Assembly: GCF_029868745.1 (NCBI RefSeq)
Contig: NZ_JARWOP010000244.1
Coordinates: 1 to 39,476, forward strand
Origin: Nocardia wallacei
Lineage (GTDB): Bacteria > Actinomycetota > Actinomycetes > Mycobacteriales > Mycobacteriaceae
Length of the DNA: 39,476 nt
Direction: 5' to 3'
Shown: positions 25,521-34,734 of the stretch, piece after piece
Position numbering within the stretch: position 1 is the stretch's first letter
How the letters are laid out: each line of letters begins with the position of its first letter
The notes under the pieces: model-generated
Told to the model about the DNA's origin: nothing
Databases searched by the model: none
What the model saw: the letters and a program-made list of their open reading frames with translations, nothing else
Position numbers and translations under genes: made by a program

Positions 25521-25536
25521 ACACTACACCTAGTGG
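25521..25536 (-). promoter_or_regulatory. Candidate NrdR box of nrdHIE, proximal
   Basis: ACACTACACCTAGTGG matches the NrdR box pattern ACACwAtATaTwGTGT at both ends (ACACTA and TAGTG). It lies about 155 bp upstream of nrdH and 16 bp from a second box. Confidence 0.65.
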
Positions 25537-25552
25537 CCGACAGATTCCTACA

Positions 25553-25568
25553 ACACGACATCTTGCGA
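25553..25568 (-). promoter_or_regulatory. Candidate NrdR box of nrdHIE, distal
   Basis: ACACGACATCTTGCGA is a weaker NrdR-type box. Its centre is 32 bp from the proximal box, exactly the spacing seen at nrdF. Confidence 0.5.
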
Positions 25569-25745
25569 GTCACAAAGGTGGAATTCCCTCGACGCAAGTA
25601 CCTGCACAGTCGATTCGCAACCCGACACGACAGTGGCGCAGATCACGATTTCGTGTCACAGCTCTTTCCCAGCAAACCCATCTCCCCCACCAGTCACAGC
25701 TGTCTCATCCACCTCCCGCGACCCGCCCGGCAGGCGCCGGGACAG

Positions 25746-25787
25746 CAAAAGGGCCACCCCGTCCCGCAGGACGAAGCGGCCCTTTCC
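25746..25787 (-). terminator. Intrinsic terminator after ykgO
   Basis: AAAGGGCC (25748-25755) pairs with GGCCCTTT (25778-25785), with an inner GTCC/GGAC hairpin. On the minus strand the stem ends in TTTT. It lies 15 bp after the stop of the L36 gene and separates it from nrdHIE. Confidence 0.8.
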
Positions 25788-25800
25788 CGGCGTGTCGCGG

Positions 25801-25923
25801 TCAGCCCTGACGGGCCTTGAACCGCGGTTCCTTCTTGTTGATCACGTACGTCTTGCCGCGCCGGCGTACCACCTGCGCACCCGGCTTGTCCTTCAGCGAA
25901 CGCAGCGACTTGCGGACCTTCAT
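25801..25923 (-). CDS. ykgO: Zinc-independent 50S ribosomal protein L36 paralogue
   Basis: 40-residue basic protein, [40 protein letters not shown] in two halves. The residues equivalent to the Cys and His zinc ligands of standard L36 are absent, which defines the C-minus form (YkgO/RpmJ2). Such paralogues replace the zinc-binding protein in the ribosome during zinc starvation and so free zinc. GGGAGG sits 4 nt before ATG 25923. A Zur-type box and a -10 element precede it, and an intrinsic terminator follows, so it is a single-gene unit. No other alternative ribosomal protein is nearby. Confidence 0.95.
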   Translation of the reverse strand: MKVRKSLRSLKDKPGAQVVRRRGKTYVINKKEPRFKARQG

Positions 25924-25936
25924 GCCACCTCCCAAA

Positions 25937-25960
25937 CGAAAATGATTTTCACATTCTATA
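25937..25960 (-). promoter_or_regulatory. Zur box and -10 element of ykgO
   Basis: GAAAATGATTTTC (25938-25950) is a near-perfect palindrome that matches the core of actinobacterial Zur sites (TGAAAATnATTTTCA type). Directly upstream on the minus strand is TATAGAAT, a good -10. The box would cover the start site about 15 bp before the ATG, so Zur with zinc should shut the gene off. Confidence 0.75.
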
Positions 25961-25984
25961 CGGCGGCACGGAACGGTCGCGGAC

Positions 25985-26551
25985 TCAGGCGTCGACGCGC
26001 GCCCGGACGGCACCGACGAGATCGCCGACGGCGGCCGCCAGCTGGGTCAGGGCCTCGGCGTCGTCGCGCGGGTGCGCCTCGCCGAACCGCTCACCGATGG
26101 TGCCGAAGTGCAGATGGGCGCTCTCCACCACCGCCGCACCGGCCACGGTCAGCGCCTTGACGGTGTCACCGTGCGACCATTTGGCGGCGTTGGAGCTGAT
26201 CGAGGCGCTGACGACCGCGGCAGGCTTGCTCTTGATCGAGCCGTCGCCGTACGGCCGGGAGGCCCAGTCGATGGCGTTCTTCAGCGCGGCCGGAATGGTC
26301 CCGTTGTATTCGGGAACGAAGAACAGCAACCCGTCGGCGGCGGCCACCGCCTCACGCAACGCGGCCGCGGCGGCGGGCACCCGGCCGGGTACGTCGATGT
26401 CCTCGTTGTAGAAAGGAATGTCTCCGAGACCCTCGAAGATGGTGACCTCGACACCTTCCGACGCGGTGTGCGCGGCGGCCTCGGCCAGTTGCCGGTTGAA
26501 CGATGCGGCACGCAGGCTACCGACCAGCGCGAGTAGGCGGGTCTGAGACAT
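25985..26551 (-). CDS. NADPH-dependent FMN reductase / quinone reductase
   Basis: 188-residue flavodoxin-fold oxidoreductase. The FMN phosphate loop is in [22 protein letters not shown], the central motif is [26 protein letters not shown], and [14 protein letters not shown] contributes to the flavin pocket. The family moves electrons from NADPH to FMN, quinones, nitro or azo compounds. ATG 26551 has AAGGAG 5 nt upstream. It is divergent from a TetR gene with a palindrome between them; the pair corresponds in position to M. tuberculosis Rv3054c/Rv3055. The physiological substrate is unknown. Confidence 0.92.
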   Translation of the reverse strand: MSQTRLLALVGSLRAASFNRQLAEAAAHTASEGVEVTIFEGLGDIPFYNEDIDVPGRVPAAAAALREAVAAADGLLFFVPEYNGTIPAALKNAIDWASRPYGDGSIKSKPAAVVSASISSNAAKWSHGDTVKALTVAGAAVVESAHLHFGTIGERFGEAHPRDDAEALTQLAAAVGDLVGAVRARVDA

Positions 26552-26600
26552 GATCACTCCTTGTGCGGTATTGCGGCGGGTTACGCTTTCACTGCACGAT

Positions 26601-26620
26601 AACCGGACCGCAGTCCGCTT
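26601..26620. promoter_or_regulatory. Probable TetR operator
   Basis: AACCGGACCGCAGTCCGCTT is a 20-bp imperfect palindrome: arms of 8 bp match at 7 positions around CGCA. It lies between the divergent FMN reductase and TetR starts, the usual place for a TetR-family operator. Confidence 0.65.
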
Positions 26621-26647
26621 TCATTCCCCGAGCCCGAGGTCCCCGCT

Positions 26648-27343
26648 GTGAACTACGACACACGAGAGCCTGCCGCCGCACCCGGATCGCCGCCCGGCGC
26701 CGGTCCGGCCGCCCTGCCCATCGAGGCGGTCGCCGTGCCGGTCCCGCCGGACACGCTGCCGGTCGCGGAGGAACATCCCGAGCGCAGCGACGCCGCCCGC
26801 AACCGGCAGTTACTGCTCGACGCCGCCGAGCAGTTGGTGCACGAGCACGGCGCCGACGGGGTCACCATGGACGCCGTCGCCCGGCGTGCTGGCGTCGGCA
26901 AGGGGACGGTATTCCGGCGCTTCGGCAACCGAGCCGGACTGATGCTGGCCCTGCTCGACCAGTCCGAACGGAAACTCCAGGCCGCGTACATGTTCGGGCC
27001 GCCGCCGCTGGGCCCCGGAGCACCCGCGGTGGAGCGGCTGGTGGCCTTCGGGCGCGCGCGGCTGGCCGGGCTCGAGGTCGAGGGCGAGATGCGCCGCGCC
27101 GCCGACGACCCGGGCCGGTACTCCACCCCGCCCTACAACGTCATGAAAACCCATGTGTCACTGCTGCTTCGGCAGGCCGGAACGGACGCGGACATCTCGT
27201 TGCTGGCCGACACGCTGCTGGCCGCGCTGGACGCCGGACTCGTCCTGCACCAGACCGGGGTACTCGGCTACTCCCTGGACCAGATCGGCGATCACTGGGA
27301 GCGGCTGGTCCGCGCGGTCGTCCCGGGCGCGCCAGTAGAGTGA
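26648..27343 (+). CDS. TetR-family regulator with Pro/Ala-rich N-terminal extension
   Basis: 231-residue regulator. Residues 1-45 are a disordered Pro/Ala/Glu-rich extension. The TetR DNA-binding helices follow: [49 protein letters not shown] in consecutive parts (about 50-100), with [14 protein letters not shown] as the recognition helix. The rest is a ligand-binding helical domain. GTG 26648 has GAGG about 8 nt upstream. It is divergent from the FMN reductase, which it probably represses, and 5 nt before nadE, so it is co-transcribed with NAD synthesis. The ligand is unknown. Confidence 0.93.
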   Translation: MNYDTREPAAAPGSPPGAGPAALPIEAVAVPVPPDTLPVAEEHPERSDAARNRQLLLDAAEQLVHEHGADGVTMDAVARRAGVGKGTVFRRFGNRAGLMLALLDQSERKLQAAYMFGPPPLGPGAPAVERLVAFGRARLAGLEVEGEMRRAADDPGRYSTPPYNVMKTHVSLLLRQAGTDADISLLADTLLAALDAGLVLHQTGVLGYSLDQIGDHWERLVRAVVPGAPVE

Positions 27344-27348
27344 GCGGC

Positions 27349-28191
<843 letters not shown>

Positions 28192-28195
28192 TCTT

Positions 28196-29439
28196 TCACG
28201 ACGGGGCGGGTGCGTCGACCTCGGTGAGGCGTCGCCGCAGGAACCGCCGCGCCTGATCGTTGTCCGTCCGCTCGATCGCCAGCCGGTACTGCACGGCCGA
28301 TTCGGCGCGGCGTCCGGCGCGGCGCAGTAGATCGGCGCGGGTGGCGGCGACCAGGTTCGTTTCCCTGAGCCGGGGATGATCCGCGATCTCATCGAGGGCC
28401 GCCAAGCCATGGACGAAGCCGTGCAGGAAACCGACGGCCACGGCACGATGCACGCGGACAGCGGGCGATTCGGTGTAGCGCAGCAGTTCGTCGTATGCGG
28501 AGACGATGGCGTGCCAGTCCGTTTCCGCCCAGCTCGGTGCGATCGCGTGGGCGCCCGCGATCCGGGCCTGCGCCAGGTACGGCCCGCTGCCGCCCGCGTC
28601 GGCGGGCGCGCCCCCCCCGCGCCGCCCCCCCGGCCCGCGCGGGGGGGGCGGTCCCAGCGGGTCCGGTCCTGTTCCTCCAGCGGCACCAGGCTCCCGTCCG
28701 GCGCGCGACGCTGTGCCCGGCGGCTGTCATCGAGCAGCATGAGGGCGAGCAGGGCGCGGGGCTCCGGCTCCGCGGGCAGCAGGCCGCACACCAGCCGTCC
28801 CAGTCGAATTGCCTCGTCGCACAGCTCGTCCCGCACCGCGAGGGGACCCGAGGTCGCGAAGTAGCCCTCGCTGAACACCAGGTAGACGCACGACAGCACG
28901 CTCGGAAGCCGTTCGGGCAGCAGCTCCGCCGGAGGTACCCGCAGCGGGATCGCGGCCCGGCGGATCTTCGCCTTCGCACGGCTCAGCCGCTGCGCCACGG
29001 TGTGTTCGGGCTGCAGGAAGGCACGGGCGATCTCGGCCGTGCGCAGACCGCACACCAGGCGCAGGGTCAGGGCGACCCGCGATTCGGGCGACAGGGCGGG
29101 GTGGCAGCAGGTGAAGATCATCCGCAGCTGATCGTCCGGGATCGGTGACACCTCCGGTTCCTCCCTCGGCGCGGTGCTCAACAGGGCGACGTGTTCCTTT
29201 GCCGCCCGGGCGGATTCGCGGCGCAGCCGATCCAGGGCGCGGTTGCGGGCCGCGGTGGTGATCCAAGCGCCCGGGTTCGCCGGTGCGCCGGACGCGGGCC
29301 AGTTGCGCAGTGCGTCGGCGAACGCCTCCTGTACCGCGTCCTCCGCCAGGCCGATATCACCGACCAGGCGGGCGACGGTGGCGAGGGCGCGGCCGAATTC
29401 CGCCCGGTAGATCCGGTCGATCCGATCGGGCGAACTCAT
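28196..29439 (-). pseudogene. ECF42-type sigma factor, reading frame broken near 28610-28660
   Basis: Large ECF sigma factor with a C-terminal extension (about 414 codons once repaired; the span is not a multiple of three). The N-terminus has regions 2 and 4: FGRALATVARLVGDIGLAEDAVQEAF, AWITTAARNRALDRLRRES, then VCGLRTAEIARAFLQPEHTVAQRLSRAKAKI. The DUF6596-type part LPSVLSCVYLVFSEGYFATSG follows. After DRTRWDR the frame enters homopolymers of 8 C, 7 C and 8 G, and coding resumes in another frame as GPYLAQARIAGAHAIAP, then HRAVAVGFLHGFVHGLAALDEIADHPRL, stopping at 28196. The length of the patch is about that of the missing segment, so it may be a base-calling artefact rather than true inactivation. 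ATG 29439 is 1 nt after the YCII gene, which is its usual partner. Confidence 0.8.
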
Positions 29440-29440
29440 C

Positions 29441-30130
29441 TCAGCCGTCGAGGTCGACGATCCGGCGCACCTCGGCTCGTCCGGCCGGGCCCAGGGGAAT
29501 CTGGGCCGCGTATTCGACGGCCCGGGTCTCGTCCGGCGCGGCCAGGATGTACAGCCCGTCGACCACCTCGGCGCCTTCGGCGAACGGGCCGTCGCTGAGC
29601 AGCAGGTCGCCCGCGCGCACCCGCACGGTGGTAGCGGTGGACGGCGGTTGGAGAGCGCCGCCGCCGCGGATGGCCGTTCCGACCCGCTCGGCGAACCGCT
29701 GGTGTGCCACGATCGCCGCTTCCCACGCGGGCGTGCCGGGCGCGATCACCGTCTCGGGTGATTCCCACAGCAATGCCAGCCAGCTGTCGGCCCCGATGTC
29801 CTTCGGCGCGTCCCACTGCACCATCGGCCGCACCTCGATCAGGCCCTGTTCCGCCGCGGGCAACTGCCGGACCAGCTCGATCACCTCGTCAAGGTTCGGG
29901 CAGTCGAAGACGTAGAAGCCGCCGACCACCTCGGCCTGCTCGGCGAACGGACCATCGGAAACCAGCGCCGCACTCGGATCGTCGGCCGGATACAGCGCGG
30001 CCCCACCGGCGATCACCTCACGAGCCTTCGCCTCGAACTCCGCATACCGCGCGACCTCGGCATCGAACTCCGCCGAACCCGGCTCCGGCCCACCGTCCGC
30101 AGGCCCTGCCATCAGCGCAAGATAATGCAT
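29441..30130 (-). CDS. Tandem YCII (DGPF) domain protein
   Basis: 229-residue protein with two YCII-related domains. The first holds LVSDGPFAEQAEVVGGFYVFDC, the second LLSDGPFAEGAEVVDGLYILAA, each with the DGPF motif. Such proteins are encoded next to ECF42 sigma factors across actinobacteria and are thought to modulate or be controlled by them; the biochemical role is not known. ATG 30130 has GGAAGGA 8 nt upstream. The stop lies 1 nt before the sigma start, so the two are co-translated. Confidence 0.93.
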   Translation of the reverse strand: MHYLALMAGPADGGPEPGSAEFDAEVARYAEFEAKAREVIAGGAALYPADDPSAALVSDGPFAEQAEVVGGFYVFDCPNLDEVIELVRQLPAAEQGLIEVRPMVQWDAPKDIGADSWLALLWESPETVIAPGTPAWEAAIVAHQRFAERVGTAIRGGGALQPPSTATTVRVRAGDLLLSDGPFAEGAEVVDGLYILAAPDETRAVEYAAQIPLGPAGRAEVRRIVDLDG

Positions 30131-30254
30131 GTCCGCTATCCTTCCTCGCCTCGGAGGAGTCCGACACTCCTCTCATCAGAACGACGAACAAGCCCCCCAT
30201 TCCTCCACACTCACCCGAAGAAACTTTCCGCCCGCACATCACACGCGCCGACGT

Positions 30255-30827
30255 TCAGTCGGAGTATCGCGGCAAGCAGCCCGTATCCAGGGTGATACCG
30301 AACGGCTCAGGGAGATCGATCGGCTCACCGTACGCCCCATCGAGTTGCCCGTGATACACGCCGTTCCGCGGATGGGTGTAAAGACTCCACCGGCCGTAGC
30401 GCGGATCGACCACCAGCAGCATGCGCACCCCGGCCACGCTGTACCAACCGTTCTTGTCGGTGATCTGCTGTGCCTTCTCGGATTTGGAGATCACTTCGAC
30501 CGCGAGTTCCGCATCCGCAGGATCGGCCAGCCAGTTGTCGTCGTTGTCCCAGCTCTCGGGTAATACGACCAGATCGGGAGTGCAGTAGTCGTCGTCATCG
30601 TCCGGCATCGAGATGGAGGAGACTTCGTAGGGGGCGAGGCCCTCGGGCATCCGGGGTTCGAGTTGCTGCCGCAATCGCCGAACGGTGCCGGCGTGCTTGC
30701 CGCGCGGCGGCGCTGACACTACGAGGGTCCCTCCCAGAATCTCGGCACGCAGACCGGTGGCACCCTCGATTTCCTCGGCGACCGCGCGCAGGTTACCGGG
30801 GCGCGGGTGCATCGCGGGAACTGTCAC
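30255..30827 (-). CDS. Uma2 family (DUF820) endonuclease-like protein
   Basis: 190-residue protein of the Uma2/DUF820 restriction-endonuclease fold. The core motifs are LGGTLVVSAPPRGKHAG, YCTPDLVVLPESW (Asp of the PD motif) and LAVEVISKSEKAQQITDKNGWYSVAGVRMLLVVDP (ExI-S and lysine region). The family is common and expanded in Nocardia and Streptomyces, usually with many copies; biological function is unproven. GTG 30827 has GGAG 6 nt upstream. It is a single gene between the YCII/sigma pair and the Moco cluster. Confidence 0.92.
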   Translation of the reverse strand: MTVPAMHPRPGNLRAVAEEIEGATGLRAEILGGTLVVSAPPRGKHAGTVRRLRQQLEPRMPEGLAPYEVSSISMPDDDDDYCTPDLVVLPESWDNDDNWLADPADAELAVEVISKSEKAQQITDKNGWYSVAGVRMLLVVDPRYGRWSLYTHPRNGVYHGQLDGAYGEPIDLPEPFGITLDTGCLPRYSD

Positions 30828-30906
30828 GGATCACTCCAAATCCCTTGTCGAACGACCTACTCAGCACAGTTGGCGTTGTCGTAGCGACCTGGCGGACTGG
30901 GCGCTG

Positions 30907-31149
30907 TCAACCGCCCGCGAAGGGAGGGAGGACGTCGACACGGGGGGTGAGGGGGGTGGTGGCGTCTCGGGTGAGTTCGTCGCCTATGAGGTAGGCGCAG
31001 ACTTTCAGCATGGGGTCCAGGGTGGGGCCGTAGGTGGTGGTGAGGGTTTGGCGTAGGTCGGCGATGGTGGCGTCGGCGGGGAGGTCGAGGTGCTCGCTGC
31101 TCTTGCCGACCGCGTCGGCGATCGCGGCGAAATAGCGGACCTCAACCAC
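30907..31149 (-). CDS. moaD: Molybdopterin synthase small subunit / sulfur carrier
   Basis: 80-residue ubiquitin-fold protein ending in the Gly-Gly tail ([10 protein letters not shown]) that is adenylated and thiocarboxylated to carry sulfur into molybdopterin. The N-terminus is [23 protein letters not shown] 31149 follows GGGAG by 6 nt and overlaps the moaA stop by 8 nt, so the two are translationally coupled. Its partner moaE lies at the other end of the cluster. Confidence 0.95.
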   Translation of the reverse strand: MVEVRYFAAIADAVGKSSEHLDLPADATIADLRQTLTTTYGPTLDPMLKVCAYLIGDELTRDATTPLTPRVDVLPPFAGG

Positions 31150-32200
31150 CGATGGCTCCCATCGTTCGTTCCGGCGGCACGAAGCCTTCGGCGTCGATGC
31201 CGTGCCCGGCCCATTTGTTCCACATCGCGCCGCGCCACAGGTCGGCGATCTCGTCGTCGCCGGCGCCGGCGCGCAGCAGCGCACGCACATCGTATTCCTG
31301 GTCGCTGAACAGGCAGGAGCGGATCCGGCCGTCGGCGGTGAGCCGAGTGCGATCGCAGTCGGAGCAGAAGGTGCGGGTCACCGAGGCGATGATGCCGACC
31401 CGGGCGGGGCCGCCGTTCACCAGCCAGTTCTCGGCGGGGGCGGCGGGATCGGGACGACCCGCCTCGGTCAGGGTGAAGCGGGTGCCGAGCACGTCGAGCA
31501 GTTCGGCGGCGGTGATCATGTTGACCCGCGCCCATTCGTGGTCGGCGTCCAGCGGCATCTCCTCGATGAACCGCAGCTCGCAGCCTTCGTCCAGGCACCA
31601 TTGCAGCAGATCGGCTACGCCGGAGAGGGTCTCGCGCATCAACACCGCGTTCACCTTGACCGGGGCCAGGCCCTCGCGCTGGGCGGCGCGAATTCCGGCG
31701 AGGACCGACGTGAGTCGGTCGCGGCGGGTCAGGCGGGTGAAGCCGGTGCGGTCGACGGTGTCCAGCGAGACGTTGACGCGGTGCAGCCCGGCCCGCGCGA
31801 GCGCGCCGGCGCGATGTTCGAGACCGACGCCATTGGTGGTCATGGCCAGCGGGACGTCGGGGACGGCCGCGTGGCAGCCCGCGATGATCCGTTCGAGATC
31901 GCGGCGCATCAGCGGCTCGCCGCCGGTGAAGCGGACCTCCCGCACCCCGAGTTCGCGCACCGACAGCGCGACCAGCCGCACGATCTCCTCCGCCGACAGC
32001 AACTCGTCGGCCGGGATCGCGGGCAGGCCCTCCTCCGGCATGCAGTAGGTGCAGCGCAGCGAGCACTTCTCGGTGATGGACACGCGCAGGTCGCGGGCCA
32101 CCCGGCCGAATTTGTCCACCAAGAGCGCGGTGTCGGGCCGTCCCTCCAGTGCGGGACGCCCGCCCCGCACGGCGGGAATCCCCATGAGAACGACGGTCAC
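31142..32200 (-). CDS. moaA: GTP 3',8-cyclase (molybdenum cofactor biosynthesis protein A)
   Basis: 352-residue radical SAM enzyme that starts Moco synthesis from GTP together with MoaC. The SAM cluster motif is CSLRCTYC in [36 protein letters not shown] binds SAM. The C-terminal second cluster Cys are in [22 protein letters not shown]. The protein ends in the conserved Gly-Gly tail needed for catalysis (TMGAIGG). GTG 32200 is the chosen start; ATG 32185 is an alternative. The 3' end overlaps moaD by 8 nt. Confidence 0.97.
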   Translation of the reverse strand: MTVVLMGIPAVRGGRPALEGRPDTALLVDKFGRVARDLRVSITEKCSLRCTYCMPEEGLPAIPADELLSAEEIVRLVALSVRELGVREVRFTGGEPLMRRDLERIIAGCHAAVPDVPLAMTTNGVGLEHRAGALARAGLHRVNVSLDTVDRTGFTRLTRRDRLTSVLAGIRAAQREGLAPVKVNAVLMRETLSGVADLLQWCLDEGCELRFIEEMPLDADHEWARVNMITAAELLDVLGTRFTLTEAGRPDPAAPAENWLVNGGPARVGIIASVTRTFCSDCDRTRLTADGRIRSCLFSDQEYDVRALLRAGAGDDEIADLWRGAMWNKWAGHGIDAEGFVPPERTMGAIGG

Positions 32201-32381
32201 TCGTCCATTATGGCTGCCATATCCGTCTCACGCCCGCACGGTTGCCCGCGGTGAGCTTTCCGAACCCGGTCTTCCCAGGTCCGCGCTGGACGATCGCGGA
32301 AGCCGGCGCGGTGGGTGCCGAAGATCGTTCGGAGGAACGTACGAACCGGCGGCCGAACCCGTCCCGACTAGGCTGGCGGCT

Positions 32382-32417
32382 GTGACCGAGCGATTCAGCA
32401 CCAGGGTGGCCGCGTGA
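32382..32417 (+). CDS. Candidate leaderless micro-ORF upstream of moeA
   Basis: GTG 32382 opens an 11-codon frame, MTERFSTRVAA, ending TGA 32415-32417. TAGGCT (32369-32374) is a fair -10 whose expected start site falls on or beside this GTG, as in leaderless actinobacterial transcripts. The stop overlaps the moeA GTG as GTGA, so translation could be passed on. Expression is unproven. Confidence 0.4.
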   Translation: MTERFSTRVAA

Positions 32418-33619
32418 CCGCCCGGCCCGCCACCACCTCCGTCCGGTCGGTCGAGGAGCATCGCGACCGCGTGGAGCAGTTGCTGCGCCCGCTCGCGGCC
32501 CGCGACGTCGAGGACGCCGGCACGGCCGAGGCGCTCGGTCGACGGCTCGCCGAGGATGTGCGGGCGCCCGTGGACCTGCCGGTGTTCCGCAATTCCGGGA
32601 TGGACGGCTACGCGGTCCGCGCCGAGTCGGTGGCGGTCACGCCGGCGACGCTGCCGCTGGCCGGGGTCGTCGCGGCCGGTCAATCGGGTCAGGCGCCGCT
32701 CCCCCCGGGCGCGGCGGTGAAGGTCATGACCGGCGCCCCGATCCCGCCCGGCGCGGATTGCGTGGTGCCGGTAGAGGACACCCGCGCCGGCGACGGCACG
32801 GTGACGATCGAACGTGGGCGCAACACAGGCGATTTCGTGCGCGAGGCCGGCACCGACGTGCGCGCCGGGGATCTGCTCGTGCCCGCCGGAACGTTGCTGG
32901 CGCCGCGGCACATCGCGGCACTGGCGGCGGTCGGGCTGACGACGCTGCCGGTGTTCCGCCCGGTCACCGCCGCGGTGCTGACCACCGGCGACGAACTGAT
33001 ACCCGCGGGAAAACCGTTGCGGCCCGGGCAGATCTACAATTCCAACGGCATCGCGCTGGGTGCGGCGCTGGCCGCCAACGGCGTCGAGGTGGTGTCGGTC
33101 GAGCACAGCAGCGACGATCCCGGGGAATTCCGCCGCAAGCTGGGCGAGACGACGCGGGCCGCGGATGTGGTGTTCACCTCGGGCGGGGTGTCCAAGGGCG
33201 ATTTCGAGGTCGTCAAGGATGTATTGGCCGGTCTCGGTGGGGAATTCGGCTCGGTCGCGGTGCAACCCGGTGGGCCGCAAGGACTCTCGGTGGTGGAGGG
33301 GTCGCCGGTGCTGAGTTTTCCGGGCAATCCGGTGAGCACCATGGTGTCGTTCGAGGTGTTCGCGCGGGCCGTGTTGCGTGAGCTGGCCGGTCTGCCTCCG
33401 GTACCGAAACATGATGTCCCGCTGCGTGATTCGGTGCGTTCCCCGGCTGGGAGACGGCAGTTCCTGCGCGGCAAGCTGGAGCCGGACGGGGTGGCGCCGA
33501 CCTCCGGGCCGGGATCGCATCTGATCGCGTCGATGGCGCAGGCCGATGTGCTGATCGAAATTCCCGCCGAGGTCACCGAGCTGGCGGCGGGCTCGACCGT
33601 GAAAGTCTGGGAGCTATGA
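32414..33619 (+). CDS. moeA: Molybdopterin molybdenumtransferase
   Basis: 401-residue enzyme that inserts molybdate into adenylylated molybdopterin. Family blocks are LPVFRNSGMDGYAVRAESV, KVMTGAPIPPGADCVVPVEDT, AVLTTGDELIPAGKPLRPGQIYNSNG, VFTSGGVSKGDFEVVKDVL and VLSFPGNPVSTMVSFEVFARAVLR, followed by the C-terminal beta-barrel. GTG 32414 follows AGGGTGG. The 3' end overlaps the moaC-mogA start by ATGA, so the rightward genes form an operon. It is divergent from moaA, with 213 bp between starts. Confidence 0.96.
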   Translation: MTARPATTSVRSVEEHRDRVEQLLRPLAARDVEDAGTAEALGRRLAEDVRAPVDLPVFRNSGMDGYAVRAESVAVTPATLPLAGVVAAGQSGQAPLPPGAAVKVMTGAPIPPGADCVVPVEDTRAGDGTVTIERGRNTGDFVREAGTDVRAGDLLVPAGTLLAPRHIAALAAVGLTTLPVFRPVTAAVLTTGDELIPAGKPLRPGQIYNSNGIALGAALAANGVEVVSVEHSSDDPGEFRRKLGETTRAADVVFTSGGVSKGDFEVVKDVLAGLGGEFGSVAVQPGGPQGLSVVEGSPVLSFPGNPVSTMVSFEVFARAVLRELAGLPPVPKHDVPLRDSVRSPAGRRQFLRGKLEPDGVAPTSGPGSHLIASMAQADVLIEIPAEVTELAAGSTVKVWEL

Positions 33620-34734
33620 GCGAGCAGTCCGATTCCGCGCTGTCGCATGTCGATTCCGAGGGCCGCGCGCGGATGGTCGACGTGAGCGCCAAGCGCGACA
33701 CCGCCCGCATCGCGGTGGCGGCGGGCGAGTTGCGCACCACCGCCGAGGTGGTGCGGCTGGTGCAGGCCGACGATATGCCGAAGGCCGACGTGCTGGCCAC
33801 CGCCCGCATCGCCGGTATCGCGGGCGCCAAGAAGACCTCCGAACTGATTCCGCTGTGCCATCAGCTGGCGCTGTCGTCGGTGCATGTGCACTTCGGCTTC
33901 ACCGCCGACGCGATCACCATCGAGGCAACCGCGAAAACCAAGGGCCCCACCGGAGTAGAGATGGAGGCGCTCACCGCCGTCGCCGTCGCCGGCCTGACCC
34001 TCCATGACATGGTGAAGGCGGTAGACCCGGCCGCGACACTCACCGACGTGCGGCTGCTGACGAAAGACGGTGGCAAGCGCGGACATTGGGAACGGGTGGA
34101 CCGTCCTGCCCACAGCGATGGCGACATGCAACGCGGGGCGACACACGGCGACAGCGCAGACCCGCACGACGTCGTGACGCATGGCACGGCCGCGCACGAT
34201 TCGGGTCCAGCGGCACATGGGCACGACCACACACAGCACGCGAGTGACACCCCCGAGGGCGCACGGACGGCGGTGGTCGTAGTGGCTTCGACCGGGGTGG
34301 CGGCCGGGACTCGGGTCGACAAAACCGGACCGGTGCTGACGGAATGGCTTGACGGCAAAGGGTTTTCGGTGCGCGGACCGCTGGTGTACGCGGACGCCGA
34401 CATCGCCGCCGGGCTGGCGGACGCGCTGTCCGGCCGGCCGGGACTGGTGATCACGACCGGCGGTACCGGCGCCTCCCCCACCGACGCGACTCCCGAAGCG
34501 ACGCTGGCCGTGCTGGACCGCCAACTGCCCGGCGTCGCGGAGGCAATTCGGCTGGCGGGCACCGCGACCTTCCCGCTGGCCGCGCTGAGTCGTGGCGTCG
34601 CGGGGCTCGCGGGACGGTCGGTGATCGTCAACCTGCCCGGCTCCCCCGGCGGCGTGCGCGACGGCATCGGCGTACTGGAACCACTGCTGGATCATCTGTT
34701 GGCCCAGGTGGCCGGAGGAGGCAGTCATGACTGA
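33616..34734 (+). CDS. moaC: Bifunctional MoaC-MogA fusion with His-rich linker
   Basis: 372-residue fusion. Residues 8-160 are MoaC, cyclic pyranopterin monophosphate synthase: GRARMVDVSAKRDTAR, then AKKTSELIPLCHQLALSSVHVHF, then KGPTGVEMEALTAVAVAGLTLHDMVKAVD. Residues 215-372 are MogA/MoaB, molybdopterin adenylyltransferase: LVITTGGTGASPTDATPEATLAVLD and VIVNLPGSPGGVRDGIGVLEPLLDHL. The 45-residue linker between them has nine His (166 to 208, including HGHDHTQH), which could bind metal. The ATG overlaps the moeA stop; the gene ends by overlapping moaE by 8 nt. The fusion pairs an early and a late step of the pathway in one chain. Confidence 0.95.
   Translation: MSEQSDSALSHVDSEGRARMVDVSAKRDTARIAVAAGELRTTAEVVRLVQADDMPKADVLATARIAGIAGAKKTSELIPLCHQLALSSVHVHFGFTADAITIEATAKTKGPTGVEMEALTAVAVAGLTLHDMVKAVDPAATLTDVRLLTKDGGKRGHWERVDRPAHSDGDMQRGATHGDSADPHDVVTHGTAAHDSGPAAHGHDHTQHASDTPEGARTAVVVVASTGVAAGTRVDKTGPVLTEWLDGKGFSVRGPLVYADADIAAGLADALSGRPGLVITTGGTGASPTDATPEATLAVLDRQLPGVAEAIRLAGTATFPLAALSRGVAGLAGRSVIVNLPGSPGGVRDGIGVLEPLLDHLLAQVAGGGSHD

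Larger units (their letters stand above)
25367..25745. other. Upstream region of nrdHIE
   Basis: About 380 bp without a credible gene between nrdH and the terminator of ykgO. It contains two NrdR-like boxes and presumably the nrdH promoter. The remaining sequence is AT-richer than the average of the window, as expected for a promoter region; no RNA gene was recognised. Confidence 0.65.
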
